Shown here: in pieces, positions 18,390-25,787 of the stretch
Numbering within the stretch: the stretch's first letter is position 1
Layout: each line of letters starts with the position of its first letter
Assembly (NCBI RefSeq): GCF_014610845.1
Contig: NZ_JABTCG010000005.1
Span: 186,001 to 250,000 of the forward strand
Length of the DNA: 64,000 bases
Direction: 5' to 3'
From: Maribacter arenosus
Lineage (GTDB): Bacteria > Bacteroidota > Bacteroidia > Flavobacteriales > Flavobacteriaceae
Made by a program: the position numbers and the translations under genes
Notes under the pieces: generated by a model
Told to the model about the DNA's origin: nothing
What the model saw: only the letters and a program-made list of their open reading frames with translations
The model's database searches: none

Positions 18390-19099
18390 TATCGCTTGGG
18401 GCCTTTTCGGTTTTGGTTCTTTATGGTTAGGGAGAGGGATTCTCTGAACGAATTTTTCAGGATATCCATACGTAGGGACATTCCTAAAAGGTTGCGATGC
18501 ACGAAACTTCCCATTAAATCATAAGTAGCTATATTCAGTTTGTTTTCGGACAACTTATGCCTTATTGCCACAATTAAGAACAGCTTCTCATGGTCGTCCA
18601 GTTTAGTGGCTTGGGTATCTAGGTTTGAAGCAAATGATTCTACAAACTCTTTAGTTGCAATATCGTTGTTCCCTTTTATTTTCTCAAATTCCGCACTACT
18701 AATTTCATGGATAAAATGTTGGATGGCAAATTTTCCGAATTCCCACTTTCGGTATGTTGTTGTGGGGTCAACCATTTCCATTTCCACAAAATCAACAAGC
18801 TCATCATTATCCAGCATGTTTTCAAACCCTATTTCTTTAGTTTGAATGGCGGAAAGCTCATGTCTTGTTTCATCCGAAAAATTATTTATCAAATGAAAAG
18901 CGAACTGCTTGGCCATTTCCACCATGGGCAAGTTTTTTTCTTCTGTTACTTTTAGGAAGGTCTTCTTTTGAGTTTTCTCAAGACTGCTCTCGTGTATCAG
19001 ATAAACGAACAGGTTACTGATAAAATCAATTACGGCAGTAGGACTTTTGCTATTCCCGGACAAAGTAAAATCAATAATCTCTATGGTGTTTTTATTCAT
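18389..19099 (-). CDS. Hypothetical protein, 236 aa
   Basis: A soluble, acidic helical protein, with stretches such as EMAKQFAFHLINNFSDETRHE and FAIQHFIHEISSAEFEKIKG; no known motif was recognised. The start ATG (19097-19099) overlaps the first cassette repeat (19098-19115), so in the gene's direction the repeat ends exactly on the start codon. It is coupled to the 161-aa gene downstream. Function unknown. Confidence 0.7.
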   Translation of the reverse strand: MNKNTIEIIDFTLSGNSKSPTAVIDFISNLFVYLIHESSLEKTQKKTFLKVTEEKNLPMVEMAKQFAFHLINNFSDETRHELSAIQTKEIGFENMLDNDELVDFVEMEMVDPTTTYRKWEFGKFAIQHFIHEISSAEFEKIKGNNDIATKEFVESFASNLDTQATKLDDHEKLFLIVAIRHKLSENKLNIATYDLMGSFVHRNLLGMSLRMDILKNSFRESLSLTIKNQNRKGPKR

Positions 19100-19115
19100 C
19101 GTTTATTTGAACTTT
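19098..19115 (-). repeat. Cassette repeat copy 1
   Basis: ATCGTTTATTTGAACTTT (plus strand), identical to copies 4, 9, 12 and 13. It overlaps the ATG of the 236-aa gene. Confidence 0.85.
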
Positions 19116-19139
19116 TGCTAGATGTAAACATTTATCTGT

Positions 19140-19295
19140 CTATTTTTCAAAAGAACGGTCCTTTGCATCACCTGCTTTAGCTTTCTTTTTAGTTTTAAAA
19201 TATCTAAAAAGCCATATAGAAACTATTAGGAATAAAATTAATGCTACGCTGGTTAAGATTGCTGATAATTCTCTATTCATAGTCATAATTTTCAT
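19140..19295 (-). CDS. Single-helix membrane microprotein, 51 aa
   Basis: An unlisted short gene running from ATG 19295 to TAG 19140. The protein begins MKIMTMNRELSAILTSVA, has one hydrophobic helix (about residues 11-30) followed by a basic segment RYFKTKKKAKAG and a polar tail, giving a single-pass membrane protein with a cytoplasmic basic end. The ATG overlaps cassette repeat 2, and the stop lies 24 bp before repeat 1, so the gene fills its cassette. Function unknown. Confidence 0.65.
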   Translation of the reverse strand: MKIMTMNRELSAILTSVALILFLIVSIWLFRYFKTKKKAKAGDAKDRSFEK

Positions 19296-19311
19296 CGTTT
19301 ATTTAAACTTT
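19294..19311 (-). repeat. Cassette repeat copy 2
   Basis: ATCGTTTATTTAAACTTT (plus strand). It overlaps the ATG of the 51-aa membrane microprotein. Confidence 0.85.
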
Positions 19312-19351
19312 GAGAAATTCACTTAGTGCTTTTCATAGGACACAATAGTCG

Positions 19352-20224
19352 CTACTGAATTAATGTATTGATCTTTTTGATAGCATCGTCGGATAATTCC
19401 TTTAAGGTCATAATATGTTCGGTTTCCGTTTCCCAAAATTCCTTCGGTTCCTTGGCAGCTTCAAATACGTTTTTTCCACGCTTGAACGGAACGTCTCTAT
19501 CCTTTCTGCTATGGATTATTAGTTTTGGAATATTTTTAATCTCGGCAATATCCCTCACTCCAACATAATCCTGATTGAATCTTTCAGGAGTTTGTTTTAT
19601 TTTGTTTCTCAAAAAGTCCGCAGGCGCATAGTCCATGGCCAAACTTTGTGCTGATTCGACCGTTCCATCGAGAACCAAGGCATTTACCTTGGTTTGGTTA
19701 TCCTTTGTTATTTTAATTGCCATAGGTCCGCCTAATGACATTCCGTAAACTATTGTTTTTAGACTGTCGGCAGCGTTCCTTTTCAGAAAGTCCTTAAAAG
19801 CCACTTCGGTATCTTTCATAACTCCCTTGTAGTTCGGAACACCAGTGGATTTTCCATAACCTCTCCAGTCTAAAGCATAAACTTCAAATCCGTTGTCGAC
19901 CAACGGTTTTATTAGACTTTTATATGTACTGACATTTCCACCCGCACCATGGATTAGAAAAATATTTCCTTTAGGCCCAGTGGCCGGTTTGAATTGGTAT
20001 GTATGGATCTTAATAGAATCATCTACAGGTAGAATATTTTCTGAATAAACCAACTCGTCCATATCTCCCATTTCTTTCAGTGGGAAATAGTAAAGTTTGG
20101 ATTCATCATTTTTCACCATCGCTTTAATCATCGGGTCGGTTTGATAGAAATAGATTCCAATTCCAAATCCCAAGATCAGGAAGGTTAATAATGTCCATCC
20201 GATAATTTTTAAGAATTTTCGCAT
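19352..20224 (-). CDS. Membrane-anchored alpha/beta hydrolase
   Basis: A 290-residue serine hydrolase of the alpha/beta fold, close to YqiA/BAAT-like or lysophospholipase families. One N-terminal helix (about residues 5-27) anchors or exports it. The oxyanion motif is LIHGAGGNVSTYKSL, the nucleophile elbow is YGMSLGGPMA (Ser), the acid is in IIHSRKDRDVPF and the His in TEHIMTLKE. Substrate unknown; related proteins cleave esters or act as thioesterases. It occupies a cassette between repeats 3 and 2, with 61 bp between repeat 3 and the ATG. Confidence 0.88.
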   Translation of the reverse strand: MRKFLKIIGWTLLTFLILGFGIGIYFYQTDPMIKAMVKNDESKLYYFPLKEMGDMDELVYSENILPVDDSIKIHTYQFKPATGPKGNIFLIHGAGGNVSTYKSLIKPLVDNGFEVYALDWRGYGKSTGVPNYKGVMKDTEVAFKDFLKRNAADSLKTIVYGMSLGGPMAIKITKDNQTKVNALVLDGTVESAQSLAMDYAPADFLRNKIKQTPERFNQDYVGVRDIAEIKNIPKLIIHSRKDRDVPFKRGKNVFEAAKEPKEFWETETEHIMTLKELSDDAIKKINTLIQ

Positions 20225-20285
20225 CCTTTTGTTTTTATAGCAGCTAACGTAAGAATTTAAACATTGAATATTTCCTATATAACTA

Positions 20286-20303
20286 ATCCTTTATTTAAAC
20301 TTT
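20286..20303 (-). repeat. Cassette repeat copy 3
   Basis: ATCCTTTATTTAAACTTT (plus strand). The stop codon of the 188-aa lipoprotein gene begins one base beyond it. Confidence 0.85.
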
Positions 20304-20304
20304 A

Positions 20305-20871
20305 TTACAGAGCGTTTTTATCCGTTTCATATAATTCAATCGCCTTTAGATAATTCATTGCGCCATTCATTGTCATATCATTGATAAAACCATCTAGTTC
20401 AGGATGATTTTTTTTAATCCAACTCACCAAAGAATCTCTCTCTTTTTGCCAAATATTCCAATCGGCACTTTTACATTCCAATTCTTCAATTTTTGAAATT
20501 TTTCCGTAATTAAAAGAGATTTTGTACTGGCATGTCATGGCGTTGTTTTTTAAAAATTCATTACGAACAGAATTTAAAGCAACAGAGGCAATAATCTGAT
20601 TATTTTTTTCTTCTAATTCAACTATTTTATAAGACGGTCTAAATATGGAATCCCATTTAAATTGTTCATAAAAACTATCATGGGAATAAGGCATGACGTA
20701 ATCCCCTGCAATAATCGTAATGCTATCGTTTATTAGTGTTTTTAGCTCATTGTAGTTAGCTGCATCTCTGGCATTGTAATATTTAGTAACTGTCTCTTGA
20801 TGAGTTAATTTCTGGTCGCTGCATCCCGTTAAGAAATACAAAAGAAATAGTATGAAAAAGGTGTTTTTCAT
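20305..20871 (-). CDS. Putative lipoprotein with NTF2/SnoaL-like region, 188 aa
   Basis: The N-terminus is a lipoprotein signal (hydrophobic stretch then LTGC, lipidated Cys about residue 17). The mature part begins with a pattern common in NTF2-like folds, TVTKYYNARDAANYNELKTLI, with later FYEQFKWDSIF and a strand-rich middle. An outer-membrane or periplasmic ligand-binding role is possible, but no catalytic residues are identifiable. The start lies 2 bp from repeat 4, and the stop lies 1 bp from repeat 3: a tightly packed cassette. Confidence 0.75.
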   Translation of the reverse strand: MKNTFFILFLLYFLTGCSDQKLTHQETVTKYYNARDAANYNELKTLINDSITIIAGDYVMPYSHDSFYEQFKWDSIFRPSYKIVELEEKNNQIIASVALNSVRNEFLKNNAMTCQYKISFNYGKISKIEELECKSADWNIWQKERDSLVSWIKKNHPELDGFINDMTMNGAMNYLKAIELYETDKNAL

Positions 20872-20873
20872 TG

Positions 20874-20891
20874 ATCGTTTATTTGAACTTT
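20874..20891 (-). repeat. Cassette repeat copy 4
   Basis: ATCGTTTATTTGAACTTT (plus strand). Its last two bases belong to the TAA stop codon of the 71-aa gene. Confidence 0.85.
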
Positions 20892-21105
20892 ATATTGTGG
20901 GCAGAATAGCGGCCATAATACTTAATATGATTCCAATTACTATTATCCAAACTATTGTTGAAGTATTTGCACGAGTTTTCTCGGTTGCAGCTTGGATCAA
21001 CCAGTTAGAATATAGAATTTCCATCTGTATTTCACGTTCTGTACAATCTGCTCTTTCAGCTTCGAATTTTTGTTGTTTTTTTGATTTTTCTCTTAGGTTG
21101 GCCAT
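20890..21105 (-). CDS. Tail-anchored-like membrane protein, 71 aa
   Basis: A charged N-terminal half (MANLREKSKKQQKFEAERAD, with CTEREIQMEI after it) precedes one C-terminal hydrophobic helix (TIVWIIVIGIILSIMAAILP). The likely topology is a cytoplasmic helical domain with a C-terminal membrane anchor. Its TAA stop overlaps cassette repeat 4 and its start lies 18 bp from repeat 5. A plus-strand frame over the same bases is not considered real. Function unknown. Confidence 0.65.
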   Translation of the reverse strand: MANLREKSKKQQKFEAERADCTEREIQMEILYSNWLIQAATEKTRANTSTIVWIIVIGIILSIMAAILPTI

Positions 21106-21123
21106 ATTAATATTGGTTTTTCA

Positions 21124-21141
21124 ATCCTTTATTTAAACTTT
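21124..21141 (-). repeat. Cassette repeat copy 5
   Basis: ATCCTTTATTTAAACTTT (plus strand), the same variant as copy 3. It lies between the ABM-family gene and the 71-aa gene. Confidence 0.85.
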
Positions 21142-21146
21142 TGCTT

Positions 21147-21464
21147 TCATTCAATTGTATCACTTTTTTTACTTTCAAAAACTTTTTCAAAATGTTCAAC
21201 AGTAGGAAAAGGATCATAATAATGATGTAATAGTTTTTTCCACTTAAGATATTCTGAGGACTGCCTGAAATCAACTATGTGATTTTCCAATGTATCCCAT
21301 TCGACCAATAAAGAATATTTATTTTTTTGTTCGATACATTTTTGCAAACTATGCTTTACATATCCGTTAATGGCAGAAATATAAGTATTCGCAATTTTGA
21401 AATCAACTTCAAATTGTTCCTCCATACCAGGTTTCACTTCTAACATTGCAATTTCTAAGATCAT
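21147..21464 (-). CDS. Antibiotic biosynthesis monooxygenase (ABM) domain protein
   Basis: A 105-residue single-domain dimeric ferredoxin-like fold protein of the ABM/YgiN type. Features are LEIAMLEVKPGMEEQFEVDF at the start, a central ISAINGYVKHSLQKCIEQKN and the Trp-containing YSLLVEWDTLENHIVDFRQS. Relatives oxidise quinone-like or aromatic substrates without cofactors, or act as stress-related quinone-binding proteins. The stop lies 5 bp from repeat 5. The upstream 42-aa membrane gene ends 3 bp before its ATG, so both share one cassette. Confidence 0.85.
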   Translation of the reverse strand: MILEIAMLEVKPGMEEQFEVDFKIANTYISAINGYVKHSLQKCIEQKNKYSLLVEWDTLENHIVDFRQSSEYLKWKKLLHHYYDPFPTVEHFEKVFESKKSDTIE

Positions 21465-21467
21465 CTT

Positions 21468-21596
21468 CTAACTGGACTTTAAGAGCATAAAAATACCCAC
21501 GACAACAAAAAATAGTACGATCACAAATATCCATAAAAATTGTAAGTTGTTCGGTTTAGATATAAATCGACCAAATTTACTTCGGCTCTTTTCCAT
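21468..21596 (-). CDS. Single-helix membrane microprotein, 42 aa
   Basis: A short gene from ATG 21596 to TAG 21468. The protein has a basic N-terminus (MEKSRSKFGRFISKPNN) and one long hydrophobic helix (FLWIFVIVLFFVVVGIFMLL) ending KSS. It ends 3 bp before the ABM-family gene, suggesting co-translation. The cassette repeat (copy 6) lies 66 bp upstream. Function unknown; a membrane partner of the ABM protein is one possibility. Confidence 0.6.
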   Translation of the reverse strand: MEKSRSKFGRFISKPNNLQFLWIFVIVLFFVVVGIFMLLKSS

Positions 21597-21662
21597 AACA
21601 ATTTGATTTTTTTTAGATTATATAAATTTTCTATGGGGCTTTGGCAAGGTGTTTTGCTGCCC

Positions 21663-21680
21663 ATCGTATTATTGAACTTT
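21663..21680 (-). repeat. Cassette repeat copy 6 (degenerate)
   Basis: ATCGTATTATTGAACTTT (plus strand), with two substitutions from consensus. Its last base is the first base of the TAA stop codon of the 37-aa gene. Confidence 0.7.
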
Positions 21681-21793
21681 TAACAAATTAAAAATCCTAC
21701 AAAAAAGAATATTATAAGAATCGAAAGAATTATACCTAACCCCGTATTCCCTTTAATACACTCTACTATCAAATTAAGTAGCTCTTCAATCAC
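21680..21793 (-). CDS. Single-helix membrane microprotein, 37 aa
   Basis: An open frame from GTG 21793 to TAA 21680. The GTG overlaps repeat 7 and the TAA overlaps repeat 6, so the frame fills its cassette exactly. The protein has a short amphipathic start (IEELLNLIVECIKGN) and a C-terminal hydrophobic helix (LGIILSILIIFFFVGFLIC). The exact fit between repeats is the main support; GTG start and tiny size keep confidence moderate. Confidence 0.5.
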   Translation of the reverse strand: MIEELLNLIVECIKGNTGLGIILSILIIFFFVGFLIC

Positions 21794-21809
21794 CCTTTAT
21801 TTCAACTTT
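21792..21809 (-). repeat. Cassette repeat copy 7
   Basis: ACCCTTTATTTCAACTTT (plus strand), with two substitutions. It overlaps the GTG start of the 37-aa gene. Confidence 0.75.
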
Positions 21810-21815
21810 GCTTTC

Positions 21816-21989
21816 TTAAAATATATCAATTTCAGACGAACCGGTATATCTGAAAAAATTGATCTTCTTACATTTTATACAATAAGAACAGCACTTCACA
21901 CAATTGTATACCTCAAATACATGATCAATTACTAGATTAACATCAATATAAGAATCACGTCCTTGCAAGAGCAATTGTCTTTTAATCAA
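21816..21989 (-). CDS. Possible small Cys-rich protein, 57 aa (TTG start)
   Basis: A minus frame ends with TAA at 21816, 6 bp from repeat 7, as other cassette genes do. No ATG is available; a TTG at 21989 would give 57 residues with the cluster CVKCCSYCIKC, which resembles a zinc-binding knuckle. The frame is open further upstream to a stop near 22055. The start is uncertain and the gene may be a remnant. A plus-strand microprotein gene overlaps the upstream open frame. Confidence 0.3.
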   Translation of the reverse strand: MIKRQLLLQGRDSYIDVNLVIDHVFEVYNCVKCCSYCIKCKKINFFRYTGSSEIDIF

Positions 21990-22004
21990 AAAACATGTAA
22001 CATT

Positions 22005-22109
22005 ATGAATCCACTTATATCCTATATCGCCACTGCAGCCATAATTTTTGCCCTAAGTGTTATTGTTTTTATTCTAACTGGGCTTATCAAAAATCGCCCT
22101 AGTCAGTAA
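22005..22109 (+). CDS. Single-helix membrane microprotein, 34 aa, plus strand
   Basis: From ATG 22005 to TAA 22109, the product is MNPLISYIATAAII followed by more hydrophobic residues and a basic end (TGLIKNRPSQ). This is a compact single-pass protein similar in style to the other microproteins in the array. It is the only array gene on the plus strand. Function unknown. Confidence 0.45.
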   Translation: MNPLISYIATAAIIFALSVIVFILTGLIKNRPSQ

Positions 22110-22134
22110 ATACCCTACTGCCATTCTTGATATC

Positions 22135-22152
22135 ATCCTTTATTTGAGCTTT
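22135..22152 (-). repeat. Cassette repeat copy 8
   Basis: ATCCTTTATTTGAGCTTT (plus strand). It is the outermost copy of array A and abuts the leader sequence at 22153. Confidence 0.8.
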
Positions 22153-22250
22153 TAATTCCATTCTGGCTTGCCAAGATATTGTCCTAACTTATCTTTTGTC
22201 CATCAAGACCAAAAGTTAATCAATTCCACTTTTAAACTGTCCGTTTTAAT
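22153..22250 (-). repeat. Array A leader, related to the array B leader
   Basis: The ~100 bp next to repeat 8 align with 31291-31395 next to repeat 10. Shared blocks on the plus strand include TTGTCCTAAC versus GTGTCCTAAC, a TCCAT block, AAAGTTAATNAATTC and ACTTTTNAACNGT. The last block resembles a degenerate cassette repeat. No ORF is shared. It may hold a promoter for the array or be the equivalent of an attI site. Bases 22251-22321 show nothing further. Confidence 0.65.
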
Positions 22251-22321
22251 TGGAGGAAATCACTACGCGAAAAAATGGAAGTACCTATATAAGATGATGT
22301 GGTTCTATTCGCAGTAAAAAA

Positions 22322-23578
22322 TTAATCAGTCCCCTTATAAGTCAAGTTTTCGAGATTTATTTCCCCAATTTTTGAAGTCAGCCCAGCATGGGAATACAGT
22401 TCCATAATAGGGTCCAGTAAATGATAGGTGTATTTTGGAGCATAAATCGTGGGATTCTCGGGTCGGAAACCTTCATAGACTACTCTTACTTTTACCACCA
22501 TCTGCGGGTTCTTTGTTTTATCGTTTATCAAAGCCTCGGCCGCGGCCGGATCTATTTTAAAGAGCACCTCGGCATTTATATGTTCTACCTGTTGTGTTTT
22601 ATTAAAGATTTGTTGCCCGTAAGGTGTCTTGGGGAAAAACTCAAAAAAATAATTATCCCTCGTACTTCCAAAATCCATACTATAACTAGACCTCCTTTTG
22701 GTAGGCAGTTGCACCCAAAATCCGTTTTTATCAAAATCATAGGACCCTTTGAACTCCAACGGAACAACAAATTGAAAATCTTCGGTAGCGTCCTCAAAAA
22801 ATGTTTGGGTCCATTGTAGTATTTTATCTAAATACTTTTCTACAAACGCCACATATTTTTCATTCTCGGTAAAATCATCGGCATATTCCCCTCCCCATTT
22901 GGATACAATGGGGGCATTACCGGTACCGTTGCGATCATTCATAAAATATTCCTTTTTCAAGGCATCCGTACCCAATAAAAATGCAAAATTCATTAGGTAC
23001 CCTTGGGCCATATTCGATTTTACCGCTTCTTCTACCAAGGGTTTACTAAGAGGGGTGAGAGCCGTTCTGTCCATTACCTTAAAATGACCCTTTAGCGTAT
23101 GCATTCGTGCCAACAGTAAAAAAGCATTATAGCCTATTTTCATTTTACTTCTTATCTCATTGACCTCGGGAGTAGACACGGGCATTTTAGGATTGTCGGG
23201 CTTGGTATAAAAATCACAGGAACCAAATCTTGGCAGCCCCTTAGATTTTTGAACGTAAACATCGTGAAACGCTGGATCTGGCGATTTATACACCAAATAA
23301 TCCGATTCGTTAATAGTGGTTGTGGATTGCTTTACTGAAGTAGGTGGTACCGCTTTGTTATCATCGCTTTTGACGGTTCCCAATTCTTTTGATTCCTCCT
23401 CTTTCTTTGTTGTACCCTTGTTTCCTGATAAGATATCGTCTACCTCTTTATCGGTCTTATCTATAAGCTTTGCCTCGGCTTGCTGTTTTAGCTTTTTAAA
23501 AAACTGGGCATTGGCTGGGGGTGCCATTATAAAAAACAACATTCCCATTACCACCATAATTGTACGACTGCTTCCCAT
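22322..23578 (-). CDS. Secreted paralogue 1 of a four-gene family, 418 aa
   Basis: Type I signal peptide (MGSSRTIMVVMGMLFFIM then PPANAQ) with likely cleavage before Gln. A Lys-rich amphipathic segment follows (FFKKLKQQAEAKLIDKTDKE), then a Thr/Ser/Lys-rich linker and the shared domain. Its signatures are YKSPDPAFHDVYVQKSKGLP with RFG after it, YDFDKNGFWVQLP, and a C-terminal LDPIMELYSHAGLTSKIGEI. The same blocks occur in the next three genes. No known catalytic motif was recognised; it is probably periplasmic or outer-membrane associated. Last gene of a five-gene minus-strand operon (spacing 3 bp). Confidence 0.8.
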   Translation of the reverse strand: MGSSRTIMVVMGMLFFIMAPPANAQFFKKLKQQAEAKLIDKTDKEVDDILSGNKGTTKKEEESKELGTVKSDDNKAVPPTSVKQSTTTINESDYLVYKSPDPAFHDVYVQKSKGLPRFGSCDFYTKPDNPKMPVSTPEVNEIRSKMKIGYNAFLLLARMHTLKGHFKVMDRTALTPLSKPLVEEAVKSNMAQGYLMNFAFLLGTDALKKEYFMNDRNGTGNAPIVSKWGGEYADDFTENEKYVAFVEKYLDKILQWTQTFFEDATEDFQFVVPLEFKGSYDFDKNGFWVQLPTKRRSSYSMDFGSTRDNYFFEFFPKTPYGQQIFNKTQQVEHINAEVLFKIDPAAAEALINDKTKNPQMVVKVRVVYEGFRPENPTIYAPKYTYHLLDPIMELYSHAGLTSKIGEINLENLTYKGTD

Positions 23579-23581
23579 CTG

Positions 23582-24745
23582 TCAGTTTTTAAGATTTGTA
23601 CTATTAATATCTACCTCTCCCATTTTGTCCGTAAGTGTCACATCCTTATAAATTTCAAGGATCGGACTCTCCAGTTCAAATTCCCAATTTACAGAGGTTG
23701 TATTGTTGGGCTTGGGGTTTACAAGCACCTTGAACACTACATATACCGGTGACCTAGCAATTAACTTGTAGGTCTTTGCCTTATCGGCATCTATGGGCAG
23801 GAATATTTTTTTGCGTTGGTGCCTTATTGCTTTTTCGTTCTCGGTGTAGGGTATAAAATTGGACTGGTGTAGCATGAAGTCACCTCCGTTGGAAAATAGA
23901 TTTCCTATCCAATACCCCTTTTCTTTAAAATCGTATTTTTCGGCCACCAAACCCTTTGCCACATAATAGGCGACCTCGCTATCATTTTTATAAAACGATT
24001 GGCCCCAGGTTTTAAGGATATCGAAATATTCCTTTACAAACGTGGTATAACTGCGGTTCTGGGCAAATTCATTTTTAGAGGTACCTCCCCAATACGAAAC
24101 AAACACCCTCTCCCCTGCCCGATTTTGAAAATCACAAGATGATGATGCTTCCGAATCACAAAAATATTCTTTCAATTTTTCGTCGGATAGCGTTTCACCT
24201 GCAAGAATCCTTAAGTGATTCTGGGCAAATTCTGAATTCTTTTTGGCAAGGTCTTCTGATGTGTTTTTTTGTTTCGTCAATTTAGACCAGTCCATATCCT
24301 TAAAAGTATCCTCTAAAAATTTCAACTCTAAAAGGGCTTTATAGGCCTTATTGGTGATCAAGGCATTTGTTCCTGTTTGAAAATTGAGTTCACCATATCT
24401 TGGCAGGCCGTTATAGGACTGTATTACAATATCCCTAAAATCTTTGGAAGGCGCCTTGAACCTTAAAACCTCTTGGTCTTGAAGACTTGGGTCTACCTTT
24501 TTGACCTGTGTTCCCGTTGGTGTTGTTTTGGTCTCTACCCCTGTTTTTACATCGGAATTTGCGGTGGTTTCCGTCTCGCCGTTTAAAAGTTGGTCCGATT
24601 TTTCACCGGCGACCTCCACTACCCTGTCCTCTACATTCTTTTTCAATTTTTTTAAAAACTGGGCATGTACGGCACTTGGTGCCAAGAAACCAATTATGGC
24701 AAAAAGTAGTACAAAACGTGCTTTTATATTTTTAATTTTCATCAT
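23582..24745 (-). CDS. Secreted paralogue 2, 387 aa
   Basis: Signal peptide ending PSAVHAQ, followed by FLKKLKKNVEDRVVEVAGEK, which matches the amphipathic segment of paralogue 1. The shared domain carries FKAPSKDFRDIVIQSYNGLP with RYG after it, YDFKEKGYWIGNL and a C-terminal ESPILEIYKDVTLTDKMGEV. A second ATG lies one codon in. Two Cys in CDSEASSSCDF may form a disulfide. Function unknown; the gene order suggests these proteins act together or recognise related ligands. Confidence 0.8.
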   Translation of the reverse strand: MMKIKNIKARFVLLFAIIGFLAPSAVHAQFLKKLKKNVEDRVVEVAGEKSDQLLNGETETTANSDVKTGVETKTTPTGTQVKKVDPSLQDQEVLRFKAPSKDFRDIVIQSYNGLPRYGELNFQTGTNALITNKAYKALLELKFLEDTFKDMDWSKLTKQKNTSEDLAKKNSEFAQNHLRILAGETLSDEKLKEYFCDSEASSSCDFQNRAGERVFVSYWGGTSKNEFAQNRSYTTFVKEYFDILKTWGQSFYKNDSEVAYYVAKGLVAEKYDFKEKGYWIGNLFSNGGDFMLHQSNFIPYTENEKAIRHQRKKIFLPIDADKAKTYKLIARSPVYVVFKVLVNPKPNNTTSVNWEFELESPILEIYKDVTLTDKMGEVDINSTNLKN

Positions 24746-24751
24746 TGTCTA

Positions 24752-25783
24752 TTATCTGGTTTTAGATACCATGGTGTTTATATCAATTTCCACCACCCTA
24801 TTGGTAAGCGCATCATCGGTATAAATTTCAATAACCGGACTGTTCAGGGTAAAGGTGGTCTTTAGCTGGTCTGCCCTATAGTTTTCCAGTCCGTTCAGCT
24901 GCCCCGTGACGTCAAAAACTAAAAACAGGTACTGATGGTTTTCCGAAAAGGCCTCCGCTTTTTCAGGAGACATTTTTAAGAGGATGGATGAACCGTTGGG
25001 ATGCATTAATTTTCTTTCCGAAGAATTACTGGGCTGAAGGCCGAACCACCTCAACAAAAAGCCGTTGTTACTATACTCTCCGGTACGTAACCAGTAGCCG
25101 CCCTCTTTAAAATCGTAGGTGCCCAAATTTGTTTTGGCCACGTAATAACCGCTTATTTTATTTTCTGGATATAAGGTTTTCGCCCATTCTTGTACCAACG
25201 GAAACTTTTCTTTTACAAACGAGGTGTATGCCCTCAACTTTTGAAACTCCGAAGCTCCCCTTCCGCCCCAGTACCTTATATTTCGAGGTTCATTGTAATA
25301 CCCCTCTTCTGGGAACACCTTGGTACAATCCTCTTCTTTTGGATTACAGAAAAATTGGATTGCCTGTTGGGTGGTGCAAAGGGCATTCGCCAGAGCAAGT
25401 ATATGTTGCTGTGCGGTGTAGGATTTCTGTTCCTTGTCGTACATGTTCGGTGTACGTACGGTGAAATAATCTTTATCCATTGCAGCGAACATATCTTCTT
25501 TGAACCGCATCTTTAAAAGTTCGGTAAAGGCATGCCTACTGGCATTGTTATGGCTGAATCTTTTATCCATTTCAAAATAGGACGCTTCGTTGGCCTTTAC
25601 ATAGCTACCATCCGATTTTATGTAATACCCATCTTGGAGGCCAAACCGTAGTTTGCCATTGTGGGTCTGTAGCGACAGGTCTATAAAACTTGAAGAAGGA
25701 GCATCAAAAACTTTTTCTACCCCTTGCCCCCAAACCGAAAAATGTACTACTGGTAGTATTAGAATAATGAGGAACTTTTTCAT
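24752..25783 (-). CDS. Secreted paralogue 3, 343 aa
   Basis: Signal peptide MKKFLIILILPVVHFSVWGQ. It lacks the Lys-rich segment of paralogues 1 and 2 and goes straight to the shared domain: FDAPSSSFIDLSLQTHNGKL with RFG after it, YDFKEGGYWLRTG and LNSPVIEIYTDDALTNRVVE. Two Cys occur near FFCNPKEEDCTKVF, at the place corresponding to the Cys pair of paralogue 2. It sits 6 bp from paralogue 2 and 4 bp from paralogue 4. Confidence 0.8.
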   Translation of the reverse strand: MKKFLIILILPVVHFSVWGQGVEKVFDAPSSSFIDLSLQTHNGKLRFGLQDGYYIKSDGSYVKANEASYFEMDKRFSHNNASRHAFTELLKMRFKEDMFAAMDKDYFTVRTPNMYDKEQKSYTAQQHILALANALCTTQQAIQFFCNPKEEDCTKVFPEEGYYNEPRNIRYWGGRGASEFQKLRAYTSFVKEKFPLVQEWAKTLYPENKISGYYVAKTNLGTYDFKEGGYWLRTGEYSNNGFLLRWFGLQPSNSSERKLMHPNGSSILLKMSPEKAEAFSENHQYLFLVFDVTGQLNGLENYRADQLKTTFTLNSPVIEIYTDDALTNRVVEIDINTMVSKTR

Positions 25784-25787
25784 AAAT

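Noticed and set aside
20852-21136. Plus-strand 94-aa frame over the 71-aa tail-anchored gene
   Set aside because: It lies antisense to a better minus-strand gene whose stop is fused to a cassette repeat, and its own product looks like a shadow of that gene.
19098-22152. Repeat as a simple promoter (-33/-7)
   Set aside because: Neither strand of the 18-mer contains TTG-N19-TAnnTTTG or a -7 box, and its distance to the start codon varies from overlap to well over 60 bp.
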